A DNA stretch of 64,000 nt from Diogma glabrata (Eukaryota; Arthropoda; Insecta; Diptera; Cylindrotomidae), in contig OY856186.1 in assembly GCA_963693315.1 (NCBI GenBank), forward strand, positions 279,143,491 to 279,207,490, read 5' to 3'. The notes beneath the pieces were generated by a model, which did not search any database, was not told the origin of the DNA, and saw nothing but the letters and a program-made list of their open reading frames with translations. Shown here piece after piece: positions 1 to 12,867 of this stretch (position 1 is its first letter; every line of letters begins with the position of its first letter). A program made the position numbers and the translations under genes.

Positions 1-171
1 ATAAATTGTTGCGTCACAACGAAAGGACGATTGTTGACAACAATTTGTAAAATATATATTTTTCAACTTTAATCACACAAACTCAAAATTGAATTCCTTT
101 AAAAAAATTGGCACTTATTACAACAAAAAACTACAATTAAGGTAATTTAAAAAAACACAAATATTTAAAAA
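1..171. repeat. Direct repeat copy A (window start)
   Basis: About 170 bases that recur with small differences at 7728-7896. Both copies contain TTGTTGCGTCACAACG, a run ending TTTGTAAAATATATATTTTT, and a shared tail with AACAACAAAAAACTACAATTAA. This copy runs into the left edge of the window, so its true start is unknown. No reading frame is visible. It may be a terminal or internal part of a dispersed transposon. Confidence 0.75.
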
Positions 172-223
172 AATGGTCAGCCAAAAACTGACAAGTTTAG
201 TTATATTAGTGAGATATAAGTGA

Positions 224-670
224 TACCACGCTTACAACGACATAGCAAATTAGTAGATGCAATTTAAATCTGTGCTGTAAACACTTTTTATTTTATTTGC
301 AGGCAACTAATTTGATATCTAGATTTGATACCTAGCAAATTATTTTCAAACTAATATTTGACGCTGTAAACACCAATATTTAAATATTTTTATAATAATA
401 AATTTTTTTATAATAATAAATATTTAAATCATCAAATTTCTTTTCTCCGTCAAATATTGTTCAACAATCAGAGAAATAATTTGAGAAATGGTCTAGTTAT
501 CATATTTTTTTTAAAAGTTTGCCGATACCAATTTAAACTAAACTAAATTAAAATGTGTTTATATCATAAAAGATTTAATTTGCAATCCACGCTGTAAACT
601 CATATTAAATATGACAAGATGCGAATTAATATAACATCTACTAATTTGCTACGTCGCTGTAAATGCGGTA
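224..670. mobile_element. MITE-like element with terminal inverted repeats
   Basis: The ends are inverted copies of each other for about 36 bases: the left end starts TACCACGCTTACAACGACAT and the right end, read in reverse complement, starts TACCGCATTTACAGCGACGT; both continue into AGCAAATTAGTAGATG. The roughly 450-bp interior has no coding frame but repeats a short GCTGTAAACAC-type motif. The target duplication is not clear. Superfamily not assigned. Confidence 0.65.
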
Positions 671-2959
671 TGAATTAGTTATAAGAGAAATTTTTTAACT
701 ATTTATTTCTAAAATGGATACTCCTCGTGATTTTTAACCAAATGAAATTTTATCAAATGAAATAGAGCTTTGATCAGAATAAATAAGGCAGACCCTAGTA
801 AGATTTTTTGTATAATACCCTGATTAGATTCACCTAGGGATCAAATACGAAAAACCAAATCGGGTCCGGATATATTCAAATAAGTTAACTCTAAAAGGTT
901 ATCCTAAATTAGGGCCATATAAGATTGCCCTCATTTCTTCGATCGCGTTGCATCACTTTCAATAGATTGGGAGTGTTACTGTTAAAGAATTAAATTAAAC
1001 TAAATGTTGGAGCTGAGACTGGAGTACGTAGGATGATCACACTTCTAGAATTGGCCAACTCTCAATTTGATAAACGTTATTCCCGAATCTCCTTCCGAAT
1101 TCGATGACTGATTCTGATGACTGACACTCAACTATTATTTATTTTATCGCTTGTTAACATTATCGCATTCTGACTTAAACTGTTTATGCAAACGCATTCC
1201 TATTTAAAATCTTAACACAAACGTATTCCAATTAAAACTGCCTACACTATCGCATTCCAAATTATCTGTCTCTCGTTCTGAAAACAGACTTCCTTTAATA
1301 CAATTTTAATTTCTATTTTGATTATTCAAGGTCAATCCGAAATTTCTTTACAAAGAAAACTCGAGAATTTCTGAGAATCATCGAGGTCGTTATTACTTAG
1401 GACTTATGTTTTTGTTATACTTTTTTTAAAGAATAATGATGAGATCTGGTGATATTAACAGTCAATATGGTATCTGATGATATTCAAGGCTATAGAATTT
1501 AAGACTTTTTAATTTTCAATAACACAAACAAACTGGTTTAATAATTTTATTAATTAATAATTAAAATTTTAAAAATTAAGTATTTTTTTAATGAAATTTT
1601 AGGAATTTGAATGTTTTTTCAGTACAAAGTATAATGATTGAAATTCTTATTTATGCTTATTTTGATTTGCTGTATAGTCAAAACCAATATGAAATTCTTT
1701 GAAATCTCTTGACTTTGAAATCAGTATCAAAATATATTAAATGTACAACAAGCATATCCCATGATTCTATTATGAAAATATTTGCAAAACATTTAACCTA
1801 CGAAAACGTTTGTCTAACAAATATATTTTAATGCGATTATTTTCATTATTCGGTATTCCCTTAAAATACTCCATTAAACCTAAATAAAAAACAATTTCAT
1901 TTAATAGTGAATCCATTATTCATAAGATTTATAAGCAAATTTTTGTATTTTTATCAAGAATGACAGATGTGATGTGAATAGAATTATATGGAACAATTTA
2001 GTTTGGATAAATTGCAAATTTATACTAGCTTAGATCATCCAAACTGACATGAAGTTAATGGAAATAGTTATTTTATTTTACTTGCGTCCATCTAATAAAA
2101 TTTCGTTCATCTCATCTCATAAGATATACAATCGAAATTAAAAATTCTAAGCATCCAGTTCCCACGTGTTATATCAAAACGAATATATGTGTTTTGACGA
2201 CCAACGACTAATTATGTTCAACGAATTTCGGATCTTTTTATTTCATTTTTGTTTCATCAAAAAATCACGTTTCAATAGTAAAAATAAATCATAAAATTTG
2301 TAATTCTGTAAATAGTCCTACACAGTGACGGTATTGTAGCAATATCAAAACAATATAGTTTCACAATTAACTATGAAATGCATTTTTATTTTTAATTATA
2401 AAACTTATAATGTAAGTAATACACAAACTATTAATTTAAATTGATTCAGATATCAGATCATGATGATTTCATTCAAGTATGAATGGAATATGTGGGTCGT
2501 CTTAATTTTTGTATCCAAACTAAATTAAGTTACGTAAGTATCAAAACTTCAAATTCACATTTGTAATCAATCAAATCTCTTATATATTAAGCAAATTATT
2601 TTATTCTTTTTAATTAACTGATTTGCATCTAATAAACTATACGTAATTAAAATGTATCTATCAAGGTATCAAGATGTTTGCAAATTGGTTATATTTTATT
2701 ATGTAATACGGTTAGCTTGACACTAATTTTAATTTTATCTTTCAAAAGATTGTAATTAACTGTCGATTAATTGGCTATTTTTATGACTGCTTAAATGACC
2801 ATTACAACAGTATAGAGAAACTTTTATTTTATCAGCATAAGCGGTATTGGAGAAAGACGGCAGATGGAGCGTTTGGTGGAAAGCGTTTGGTGCATATTTG
2901 ATTTAAATCTTTGAATTCATTGACTTTAGCTTCGTAATTGGCTTTGGATTTGTATTGGC
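671..2959. other. AT-rich stretch without recognisable gene
   Basis: About 2.3 kb of AT-rich DNA. I see no open frame with protein-like composition, no RNA gene and no clear transposon ends on either strand. Confidence 0.6.
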
Positions 2960-3410
2960 TTTGACTACAACTTGAACTTTGACTTCAACATCGACTTTGA
3001 CTTTGACTTTGACTTTGACTTTGACTTTGACTTTGACTTTGACTTTGACTTTGACTTTGACTTTGACTTTGACTTTGACTTTGACTTTGACTTTGACTTT
3101 GACTTTGACTTTGACTTTGACTTTGACTTTGACTATGACTTTGACTTTGGCCTTATCTTTGACTTTGACTTTGACTTTAACTTTAACTTTAAGTTTAACT
3201 ATGACTTTGACTTTGACTTTGACTTTGACTTTGAATTTGATTGTGACTGTGACTTTGACTTTGACTTTGATTTTGACTTTGACTTTGACTTTGACTTTGA
3301 CTTTGACTTTGACTTTGACTTTGACCTTGGATTTGAATTTTCTTTGACATTGACTTTCACTACCACTTTGGCTCTTATTTGACTTTAGCTTTGACTTTGA
3401 CGTAGGACTT
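2960..3410. repeat. Hexanucleotide satellite, (GACTTT)n
   Basis: Nearly pure GACTTT repeats from about 2993 to 3130, then imperfect copies to about 3400. Because the period is six bases, each strand stays open and gives artificial Asp-Phe or Thr-Leu dipeptide frames. These are not genes: there is no flanking coding sequence and no non-repetitive segment. Confidence 0.95.
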
Positions 3411-4740
3411 TGATTTCAAATATTTATTTAGTGAGCATTGTCCATCATACATTTTTTCATCCTACCTAGTTGACGAAAAACACGTATGTTCTGAAGCTAA
3501 ACCAAAGTACAGTGGATTACATAAAAAGAAAATGTACCATGACCTCAACTTATAACATATAATTTCTATTATCATACTATTATTAAGCAAATAATCATGA
3601 GTTTGCTCCACATTTAAAACTTGCATGTTGAATAACGTTATACAATATTTGACACAGTCAATTTTATCTAGAATCTAAATTTTTATCGTTTATTCAACTA
3701 ATAATGGTTGTATCGCAAATTTATCAATTGTAATTAGTGATACTGATAACTTTTCAAATAGTAAAACTTGTTGACTTTATTTCTAACAAATAACGCATTA
3801 ACATATAATATAATGTCAAGTGTAATTATAGTTTTCAAACAAACAAATGTCATATCATAAGTTTAAAGTTAGATATTCATAAAAAGTTTCAAAACAAATC
3901 AACCTTGGTCTCGTGAATTTATTGCTTAAAACAACGGTTTAGTTGATTAATAACATAACCGAAATAGAACACCAACGATTGGCGATCATTAGAGATTTAT
4001 GAATAAAAACAAAAAATTCTTCGTTTTTATTTCTGTTAAGAAAATAAATTAAGTCTAAGATAGGACCATTAATAATGATTATTTATTTGTCTGGTATTAG
4101 ATATTTATTGTTTTAAGATTATGATATTGAAATTCGACAAGCAAGTGAACAAAATAATTTGATATATATTAGAAAAAGATGGTTGGAGTGGATCAGAATA
4201 TATGCTAATAAATTTTGTTCCAAACTCCTTTATCTTGTTTAGCGAAAAATTCATTGTGTTAACAGAACAGAGACATACAGAAGTAGATGATATTGCATTT
4301 ACAATGGGTGATATTAACTTTTCTGTTCTGATAACAAGCTCCGTTCTTAAAACGTAATAGAATTAAAAAACGACTGTTCAATTTCGATCACGTGTTAAAA
4401 AATTTTGTGCTAGCTACACGTGCCTCTTTGTTTTTTTTAATTTTTATTATTCTTATATTTATATTTTGTTCTTTTCATAAGCATCCTTCGTATTTGACTA
4501 TAAATAGATGTTCGCCATGTTACCGGTTTATGACGTGGTAAAGCAAAAATTATACTCAAATGCTGATAAGTAGCAGAGTGGTTAATTTTAGATTTGCACT
4601 GTTTGAATAATTTGTAGCCAGGCTGATCTTCTGTACGGGTCGCACGAAGATGTGATCTAGTTCACATTTGTTAGTCTCTACCGTAACCCGATCAACAACT
4701 ATATCGTTATCTTACCATGACGTATATGAATACATGTTTT
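3411..4740. other. AT-rich stretch without recognisable gene
   Basis: No supported coding region. Around 4570 there is a GCAGAGTGGTTAA box resembling a tRNA A box, but no B box at the right distance, so no tRNA gene is called. Confidence 0.5.
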
Positions 4741-4975
4741 TGGTGTGTTAAGTGGGCTAGTGGTTAACAGTCTGGAGTCTGGGTTATATTTCCATTCAAA
4801 GTAAAATGTTTCAAATTAAAACTTTGACCATAGTCACAATACCGGCTTTCAAATTAAGTAAAGTGAATATAGACGAAGAATCGTGCTAGCAACCATCGTT
4901 TCTCTATGGGACATTTACGGCACAAGTAAATAAGATAATAATTTATAATAATAATAATTTATAATAATTTAAGAA
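4741..4975 (+). mobile_element. Possible tRNA-derived SINE
   Basis: The segment begins with an A-box-like GGGCTAGTGGTTAACAG. About 20 bases later comes a weak B-box-like GGGTTATATTTCCATTC. It ends in a run of ATAATAATTT-type units at about 4935-4975. A pol III-like head, an unrelated body and a simple-repeat tail are the layout of a SINE. The B box is poor and no target duplication was identified, so this is tentative. Confidence 0.4.
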
Positions 4976-5633
4976 CTGAGGATGACGTAAGTCGAAATCG
5001 ATATTCTATAAAATAAAAAATAAAATTCAAATTGTTACTATAAGGAAGTTTATATTATTATTAATAAAATTAAAAATAAACAGTAAAAAGTATATTTTTA
5101 AATATTGCATTTTAATTCAAAAGTGACAGAAGCACACAAACAGTGAATAATATGGAAAACCATAATAACACACATAAGAAAACGTAGACTCGATATTGGC
5201 AATTAGATTCGAGATCGGAGGTCAAATGTTTCCATAAGTCAAAAAGGAAAGGTGATGGACACCATCAAAGAATTCCACTTTAACGAACTTTATGAAACAG
5301 TAACAGAGATTTCAAATTGCATCCAATCGTTGAGCATATGCTGGTTTGAATTTAATAATTAGTTTTTAGTTTTTACCTTCTCACCTATTGTAAATGACAA
5401 TACGTTTGTAGAAACGCGCCGAGGCTAATGAAAAAAAATATTAAGATTTATAATAATAGATATTAATATCAGTGATGCGAAGTGGAAAAAACCCAAATGC
5501 CTAACAACCTTTCTGGAAATATTAATTAAAACTCCGCTCTCAACTGCTTTAACTTAACTGCAGCTTAACACAATTTCATAATTGTTTTTACTTTAAACTC
5601 CTTAAAAACCACAATTTTTCAATTTATGTATTT

Positions 5634-5682
5634 GTATGTATGTATGTATGTATGTATTTTGTATGTATGTATGTATGTATTT
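5634..5682. repeat. Microsatellite (TATG)n
   Basis: Two short blocks of TATG units separated by a TTT interruption, within AT-rich DNA. No functional meaning inferred. Confidence 0.9.
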
Positions 5683-7727
5683 TTCAATTTATGTATTTCT
5701 TTATCATATTGAGAGAAACATTTAAGTACCGAACAATTACTTAGCTTCAACAATACCTGTTTATATAGAATCTAATCAATTGTTATTTATTTGTTGTTTC
5801 TTAATTAATAATTCATTTATCAATAGGTTGGATGAGTAATTGAGTATAATAATGGCAAATTTATTGTTCTTTGTGAATTTATTGTCTACAGTAATGAGTG
5901 GGTTACATACAGTTTTAAGCAGACGAGATAGGTAAACTATCTGAGCTGTCTATATCATAATTTCATAAAGATAAAATTGGATCATAGAGATAAAAGGACT
6001 TAAGGTTTTTTCTAAATGGTTGTCTAACTGTTAAAATTATCTTACTGATAAAGAACCTAATGTTGCTGCTTTAAATGTTTCCAAAATTATTGGCGTAAGT
6101 ATGTGCAAATTTAATTTACACAAAATAAAAATGATGACAAACTTAGATTGTACGAAAGAGCTAAAATTGCTGTCGGAAAACTAGTAGATGAAGAAAAAAA
6201 TTTATTTTATAAAAAACTTCAAAATTTGCCGAACATTCAACTGTTTCGCGTGGTTTCTAGCACCATTAATTTGGTGCAAAGGGATATCTGTTATTTTTCT
6301 CTATCTCATTCTATTAAATAAGAGGCAATGTATGTTGATAAAAGACAAAACAAATTCTCCTTAATCGATTTGCTGAAGAGTTAGCACCAATTTTGTCTCA
6401 AATCTTGTATTTATCGCATATAGGTAATGTAACGATCGGCTATTTCGATTTCTGCTCTAAATTAAAAATCAAAACCATCTAAAAAGCAACTCCACAACAA
6501 CAACTTATTATCCTATTTCAGTACTATATATTAAGATGAAAATAAAAATAACACAAAAAATCCAAAGAAACTTAGTAATTCAATTTAAATTTTTTTTACT
6601 CTTTATTTTCATTTTTGACCTACCTCAATAATAGAAAATAGGTCATACAAATATCATCAAATCTTCATCAAACTGTCCAATGTAAATAAGTTTGCGGTGG
6701 TTTAGAATTTATTGAATGCGAAATTTTAGACTTTGATTTTCGCGTTGGTATGTGTATTTATTTTTGGTTTTACAATATAAATAGCGTAATTAGGACGTGT
6801 TTTGATAGAAAAATGAAATGCTTATGCGTTTTTACTTTTTATCTCATTCAGTGAAATTCTGAATATTGGGTGTAAAAGTGACCAATGTATATACAAAAGA
6901 AACAAAGTTATAACATAAAGAACGAATATTTCAGAAAATATTCGAATCGGTAAATGACGCCGAAACAAAAACAATCCTAACAACAATTCTAACAACATAA
7001 ACGAGACTTTAACGGATTAATTCTTTTAAAATTTATTTGTTTTTTAAATGTTATTGGGGGCACTGATGTGCAAACTATAATGGAGACTGGACCTATTGCC
7101 AAGAATATCAACAGGCAATCGAGGAACTACGCACCTTGAGATTTTATATTCCAGCTAGCGAAAGTCATGTGGATACGAAAATGAACGTCCCTAATTCCAG
7201 CACAAATTAATCATTATGCACACATTAGAGAATGTACAGATAGAACCATAAAAAATTGAGCAGAAAAGACTCTAACCACCCTAACAATGAAGAAGACAAG
7301 ACCGTTACATCCACACCAATACCATACTTTAGTTATATTAACAATACTATCAAATAAATGAATGACTCACTTCATGACGATAGATGATCCTACCTCTCAG
7401 CACCTATTTTTTGCCTTAGCTTATCATCCTCCTTAATATATATTGTTTCGTTGTACCCCAAATCTGCACGGGTCAGTGTTGAACGGCAATCATAAAATAT
7501 TGAATTGATCCAGTAGGTTGTTGACAAAAATGGTTATATAAATATTTGATCAAAAAAGCTGGTGTTTCTAAACGAATGGATGATTGTTGATAATAATAGT
7601 TATATAAATGTTTTTTTTATTTATATAATAAGAAAAATGGGCTACGCTCTTCTAGGAATTTACACATCATAATTATAACATTTTTTGGGGTCCCATTTAC
7701 ATTATTTTGATATAAATGTTTGATAAA
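5683..7727. other. AT-rich stretch without recognisable gene
   Basis: No gene recognised. The part at 7060-7400 is less AT-rich and reads through short peptide stretches in several frames. It could be decayed retroelement sequence, but nothing in it matches a family I can name. A repeated TGGTTATATAAATATTTGAT-like unit occurs at about 7530 and 7590. Confidence 0.45.
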
Positions 7728-7896
7728 ATAAATTGTTGCGTCACAACGATTGGACGATTGTTAACAATAATTTGTAAAATATATATTTTTTCAACTTAAT
7801 CGCACAAACTCAAAATTAAATTCCTTACAAAAAAAATGGCACTTGTAACAACAAAAAACTACAATTAAGTTAATTTAAATTAAAAAAATATTTAAA
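7728..7896. repeat. Direct repeat copy B
   Basis: Second copy of the sequence at 1-171, in the same orientation, with scattered substitutions and small indels. The two copies lie 7.7 kb apart with no recognisable retroelement coding region between them, so they are better read as dispersed copies of one repeat than as paired LTRs. Confidence 0.75.
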
Positions 7897-8017
7897 GAAA
7901 AAGATCAATCAATATTCTTGCAATATCCCAATTCAATTTCACTGTATTTCAACTTTTCACAAAACAAAACACAACAACATCAATTAATATTTTATTTTTA
8001 TGTGTTTTTGGCACTTA

Positions 8018-8540
8018 AGACCGATTGTATGAACAACGATGGATAGAAAAGAATTCGAGAATAAAGAGAATTTTATTTTTCGTCGACTGTATGAACACGG
8101 ATAGAATTTTTTCTATTTTTGTTTATATTCCATTTTTATAGCAGTACATATTTTTATAAATGACAATACTTTTTCTTTTCTATTAAATAAATTTGATTAT
8201 AAAAAATTATTTGAAAACTTAAATTAATTATATTTAAATTATATTAAAAATATTATTTATTTTACTATTAATTTATATCAAAAAACAAATATTAGAAACG
8301 CAGAAATTTAAATTAAAAAATAATCACAAATTCTAAACAAAATTATCCTGTCAAGAAAAAAAATTTGTTCTATCCACTCTTCTATAAAAGAAAAACAGAG
8401 AATAAAACAGAGGATCCACAAAACCCTCCGACACATTTTTTGTTCTATCGTACAATACAAACAACTATCATACAATACAAACGACGTTATATCTGAGGAT
8501 ATATCTTCTATTAGACTAATCGCGTTCAAACAATCGGCCC
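8018..8540. mobile_element. PIF/Harbinger-like MITE, 523 bp
   Basis: The ends form a 17-base inverted repeat: AGACCGATTGTATGAAC on the left, and GGGCCGATTGTTTGAAC read from the right. The element is flanked on both sides by TTA (8015-8017 and 8541-8543), which fits the 3-base TWA target of PIF/Harbinger; a TTAA reading is also possible. Its GGGCC terminus resembles the Harbinger element at 28654-31106. There is no transposase inside. Confidence 0.65.
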
Positions 8541-11500
8541 TTAATATTTAAAACACCAATTATTGAGCGATGATGACAAATCATGCAATTCAATATCACA
8601 AAAAAAACACATAAATACTTATACAAACAAACAAACAAGATTATTTATTTTAAAGAGATATTTATTTTATATCTTTTTTTTTAAACGATAAATTTTACTT
8701 AAACTAATAAATGAACTATTTAATATATTTTATAATAAAGACATTTATTTCACTACACAAATCGTACTATTAATCTAAATAAATTTACTATGAATTGCGT
8801 GGTTTGTATAATTTGTCAACCTACACCGTCACAAAAGAACAAACGTTTCAACGCATAAGCTTTCTGTGCCTGCGTAGAAAGCGTAACAAAACCCGCTAAA
8901 AAACATCAAAGCTAAAACGAAAGCTCGCCGAAAGGCGGCCGCAGAGGTAGTAGTGGCGCTTCTTCAACCAGCGGAAGTGGCGGCCGCTGAAGTCTCTGGC
9001 AACGTTGATCGACAGACTGAGTCCCTACCCTCAGTTCAGACAAAAATTGATCTGTTATTCTTATTGTATTGTTTTAGTATGTTGGTAGGACTAAAAAGCC
9101 ATCCATGGTGCTTTTTTCCTCAAATCTCAATTTGGAAAACATATAGGCATTTTTTTCTGATATAGAAATTCGTGTTCTGGAGGACCCAAAAGTCGAAATT
9201 TGAGCCAGACCATTTTTCATCATCAATGTAATTCTAAAAATTATTTCCAAATAGAATCAGAATAACACTTCCACGCCACAAATCAAGGGAAAAGAGCTTG
9301 TGACTGAATACTATAAAAAGAACAATACATCGATATAGCTTAGCTGATAAAAAACCATACTGTAATAAACTTCGTCCAGAATGGGTTAATTTTATTTACT
9401 CATTCATGAATTAAAAGTTAACTCCTTTTTCAATCTTTTACTTGTATTGCAAATTGTATTGCATAAATTAATGTAAATTAAATTTGTTATACAAATGTTT
9501 ACATTAATGAATTAAAAGGAGTTACCTAATACATTTTGCATAAATTAAATTTGAGTTCGCTAATACAAATGCAAGTATGAATGAAAACAGGTGTGGCCTC
9601 TTCAAGATGTACAGACTACGTAGTATTGATTTCTAGTGGATTATAGAAGTTTCGATTTATTTATTTTTCGATATAAATAAGCAAACAAAAATATCAGATA
9701 GTCAGTTTTACTTTTGCAGTTAAAAGTGTTTATAAATATTCGCAAGTTTAAGGAATAATCGGTGGTACTTGAGCCTGGGTACTAATAGTGAAAGAATCTG
9801 AACTTAGTGGAATAGTAAATACAGATTTTACGATTCCGAATATTTTTGATTCAAATTGTGGAAAAGCGGTGAAGTTTATCGTACATAAATTGGAGACCCT
9901 GGAATTTATTGTAAGGAAAAACGGAAGCTGCTGTAATTTGATGACAAATAAAGTTTGAGATTCTGTTAACTAAAGATCCGTCTTTTTACTGTCGTATTTG
10001 CTCAATAATCTAAAAGAACCAACGAAGAGTCGTTACAATACATTATTTTGCAATAATCCACAAGAAAATTTATTCACTCTCCATTAGGCCAGTAAAAATT
10101 TAAAATACATAAAAAATTTCAAACTGGGTAAACTTGAAACTTTCAAACTGTGAAAAAAAAAAAGAAATCAATAAATGCTCGACCGATGACACCAACACTT
10201 TTTTAAAGTTATTATATTTTATGATTTTTAACAGCGTAAAAAAAATGTTACTGGCTATTTCGATAGACTAGTCAATTACCTTTTCAACGCAATGAAACCG
10301 TTGATGAAAACACACGTATTTTTTATTTCAACTACATATACTGTTTGTATTGCAAGTATGAAGTCGATAAAAAATGGTCGGTTTCAGCGTCCGTTCCATA
10401 AATCACGAATTTTATCAATAAGAAAAATCCACAGTCGGTTTCAAAGAAAGTTAGTAAAACTTTTTCAACAATTTATATACCCATTTTGATTTTAACAGCT
10501 GTTGCTAAAATAATTGAGATACAAATTAATCGTATACCTATTATGAGCTTTTTGGAAGTAACAACAACCATTACGTAAAAAAAATTTTAAAACTACCTCA
10601 AACCATAGAACAAATAACACCTCACTCATTACGTAAATATTACTATTTCCATTCCAAAACTATTTCTTATCGTACATGTGTTCATGTTATCACCTAATGA
10701 TAATTAAATAATTACACTTGAATAAAATCGAAACATAAAATGTTACAATAAATAGTTTAATTTTCTTTTGTTGACAAACCTAAGCTGTTACATTCAAACA
10801 CAAAAAGCAACATTCCATTAATTTACCTGCAGGTACAACAATTAATCGCTTTCAATTTATAATCACTACGAGCCAGTTTATTTTTGATGAAGCACCTGTA
10901 AAATATTTCTTCCCTAAGCTACTTTTCAACTCATCTTCATATAAATTGAAATATGTCCCTAAAATTAATTTATTACAAGATAACAATAATTTTTCGTTAT
11001 ATCTCCCCTTTACATAATAATATTCATAGAACAAAAATTATATTTTTATCTTATCTCTTCACCTACTGTACAAACTCATCTGTTATGTTTTGTTTAAAAA
11101 CTAATATTAATTTAAGTCATGTTAAATAGTAATTATTTTATTAAATGAATAATAGAATTGTTTAGATTATAAGAAATAATTTTATACGATTAATAATAAT
11201 TATTTATCGTAACGGTAACCTTACTTACATAAAACAATACGAATCCATAAACTATAAACTTTATCTGTTTTATTCAATCAGACTATAAATAAATATTTAA
11301 CGTAATGCTATTGTTTGTCTCATGTAAAAAAATGGATATCACTGCAAAGTATTAAATTGATAATCATCGACATTGACTTTTCGGATTTTTTTGTTTAATT
11401 TATGATAGGAGCTTTTGTTGCAAAGCTTGGGATTATATAAAAAAAATGCTGTGAAATATGCTGGCAATTTTTTTTACAATTTTGGGTTAAAATAAAGCAT

Positions 11501-12368
11501 TTAAAATATTCTGTTTCTTTTTATTTTTTCCGTGCACCAAAACACAAGAACAAACCTAAACTTCATAATCATAAACATATAACCTGACCAACAATTTCAT
11601 TCTATATCTATAAATCATTTTATTTAAATTATTTATCCTAATTGCACCATCATACAAATTTCATGGCCTTAAATCGAATGACATACAACAATTAAAACGT
11701 TAAAACTTCTTATCTTAGGTTTTATTTCTCTAAATAAGAAAACACAATAAAAACGATTTGCAAATTTAAAATTAGGTCACAGATAACATTTGCTAAATAC
11801 ATCCATTTTAAATTATATAAAATGTAAACTTTTCTTAAAAAATTATAAATAATGATCGGTAAGGTTAGGTTTATTTCTATGTGAAATATTCTTTATACCC
11901 AAAAATGCAATGTATTTTATTATCAAAATAAAATTTATGCACATAATATATTTTTTTATGATTGAAAAACATATGTTACATGTACATTTATATATTTGCT
12001 CTTGAAACGAAAATCAGAATCGCGAAATTGAATAAAAAACATATTGAATGTTTCAGACTCGGCGGTTTACTCTTTCGATTATGTAATAATTTTTTTTTTA
12101 TAATTTGTTTGGATAAAAAATTTTTATGAATAATAAAAAATAAGTTTATTTGATGTTTTGAAAAGTATATATATATAAATATGAATTTTTGGTTAGTTTA
12201 TTTTGTAATAATATGTTGATAGTTTTAGATACATTTATTTATTTAGATAGAAATTAATTTTTAAATATTTATTTGAATATGGTTTTAATTTATATTAGTT
12301 TATTGGTTTCAAGGTTGTATTTAAATTTGTGATATCAGAATTTCATAGCAATTTGAAAAAAGACTCAA
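8541..12368. other. Long stretch without recognisable gene
   Basis: Mostly AT-rich non-coding DNA. A short GC-rich island at about 8925-9015 contains GGCGGCCGC-type motifs, but the 70-codon frame over it has no recognisable similarity and is not called. At 9400-9560 there is a small inverted repeat around AAAAGTTAACTCCTTTT and AAAAGGAGTTACC. No RNA gene seen. Confidence 0.5.
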
Positions 12369-12748
12369 TATGGACACAGGGGCGTCAATTGGGTAGGGCT
12401 GGGGGGGGCATTGGCCCCCCCCAAGGATCTGAAACTATAAATACATCGATTCAATAAAACCATCCAATCGTGATAGAATTATACACTATAAAAATTTCAA
12501 AGCACTGTTATTATGTAAATTCGTCTAATTTTTAGAAGATTTACTTAACTAATATACCAATTTTATCGCATACTATTAATTGAAATATATCTGATAATAT
12601 AATAATTACGTTACATATTATTTTGGCACGACTAAAGTAAAGTTCACCGCAATATTCAAACCGTTATCGTTTTTTGTATCAAGGACTAGAGCGCCACCGA
12701 TACGAAAGGCGGTCGTATTGCTTCTAATCTTCTGATGAAATCAGTTTT

Positions 12749-12867
12749 ATAAACAAAACACGATCGTTCTTCCAAAAACGCCGTGGGTGCGTATTTTGAC
12801 AAAATTCTATCGTACTATAAGGTGCGCGGCATCACCGCTTTTAGAAGAACGATTGTGTTTTGTTTAT
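12749..12867. repeat. Inverted repeat inside the hAT element
   Basis: Two 32-base arms (12749-12780 and 12836-12867) are reverse complements with about four mismatches, around the shared core AAACAAAACACGATCGTTCT and its complement. The spacer is about 55 bases. The pair could form a hairpin, or could be the remains of a small element inserted in the hAT transposon. Confidence 0.7.

Noticed and set aside
4560..4600. A-box-like tRNA start
   Set aside because: There is no B box, no acceptor-stem pairing and no cloverleaf.
8925..9165. GC-rich island with a 70-codon frame
   Set aside because: The frame loses protein-like composition after about 35 codons and no similarity is recognised; left as unexplained composition.
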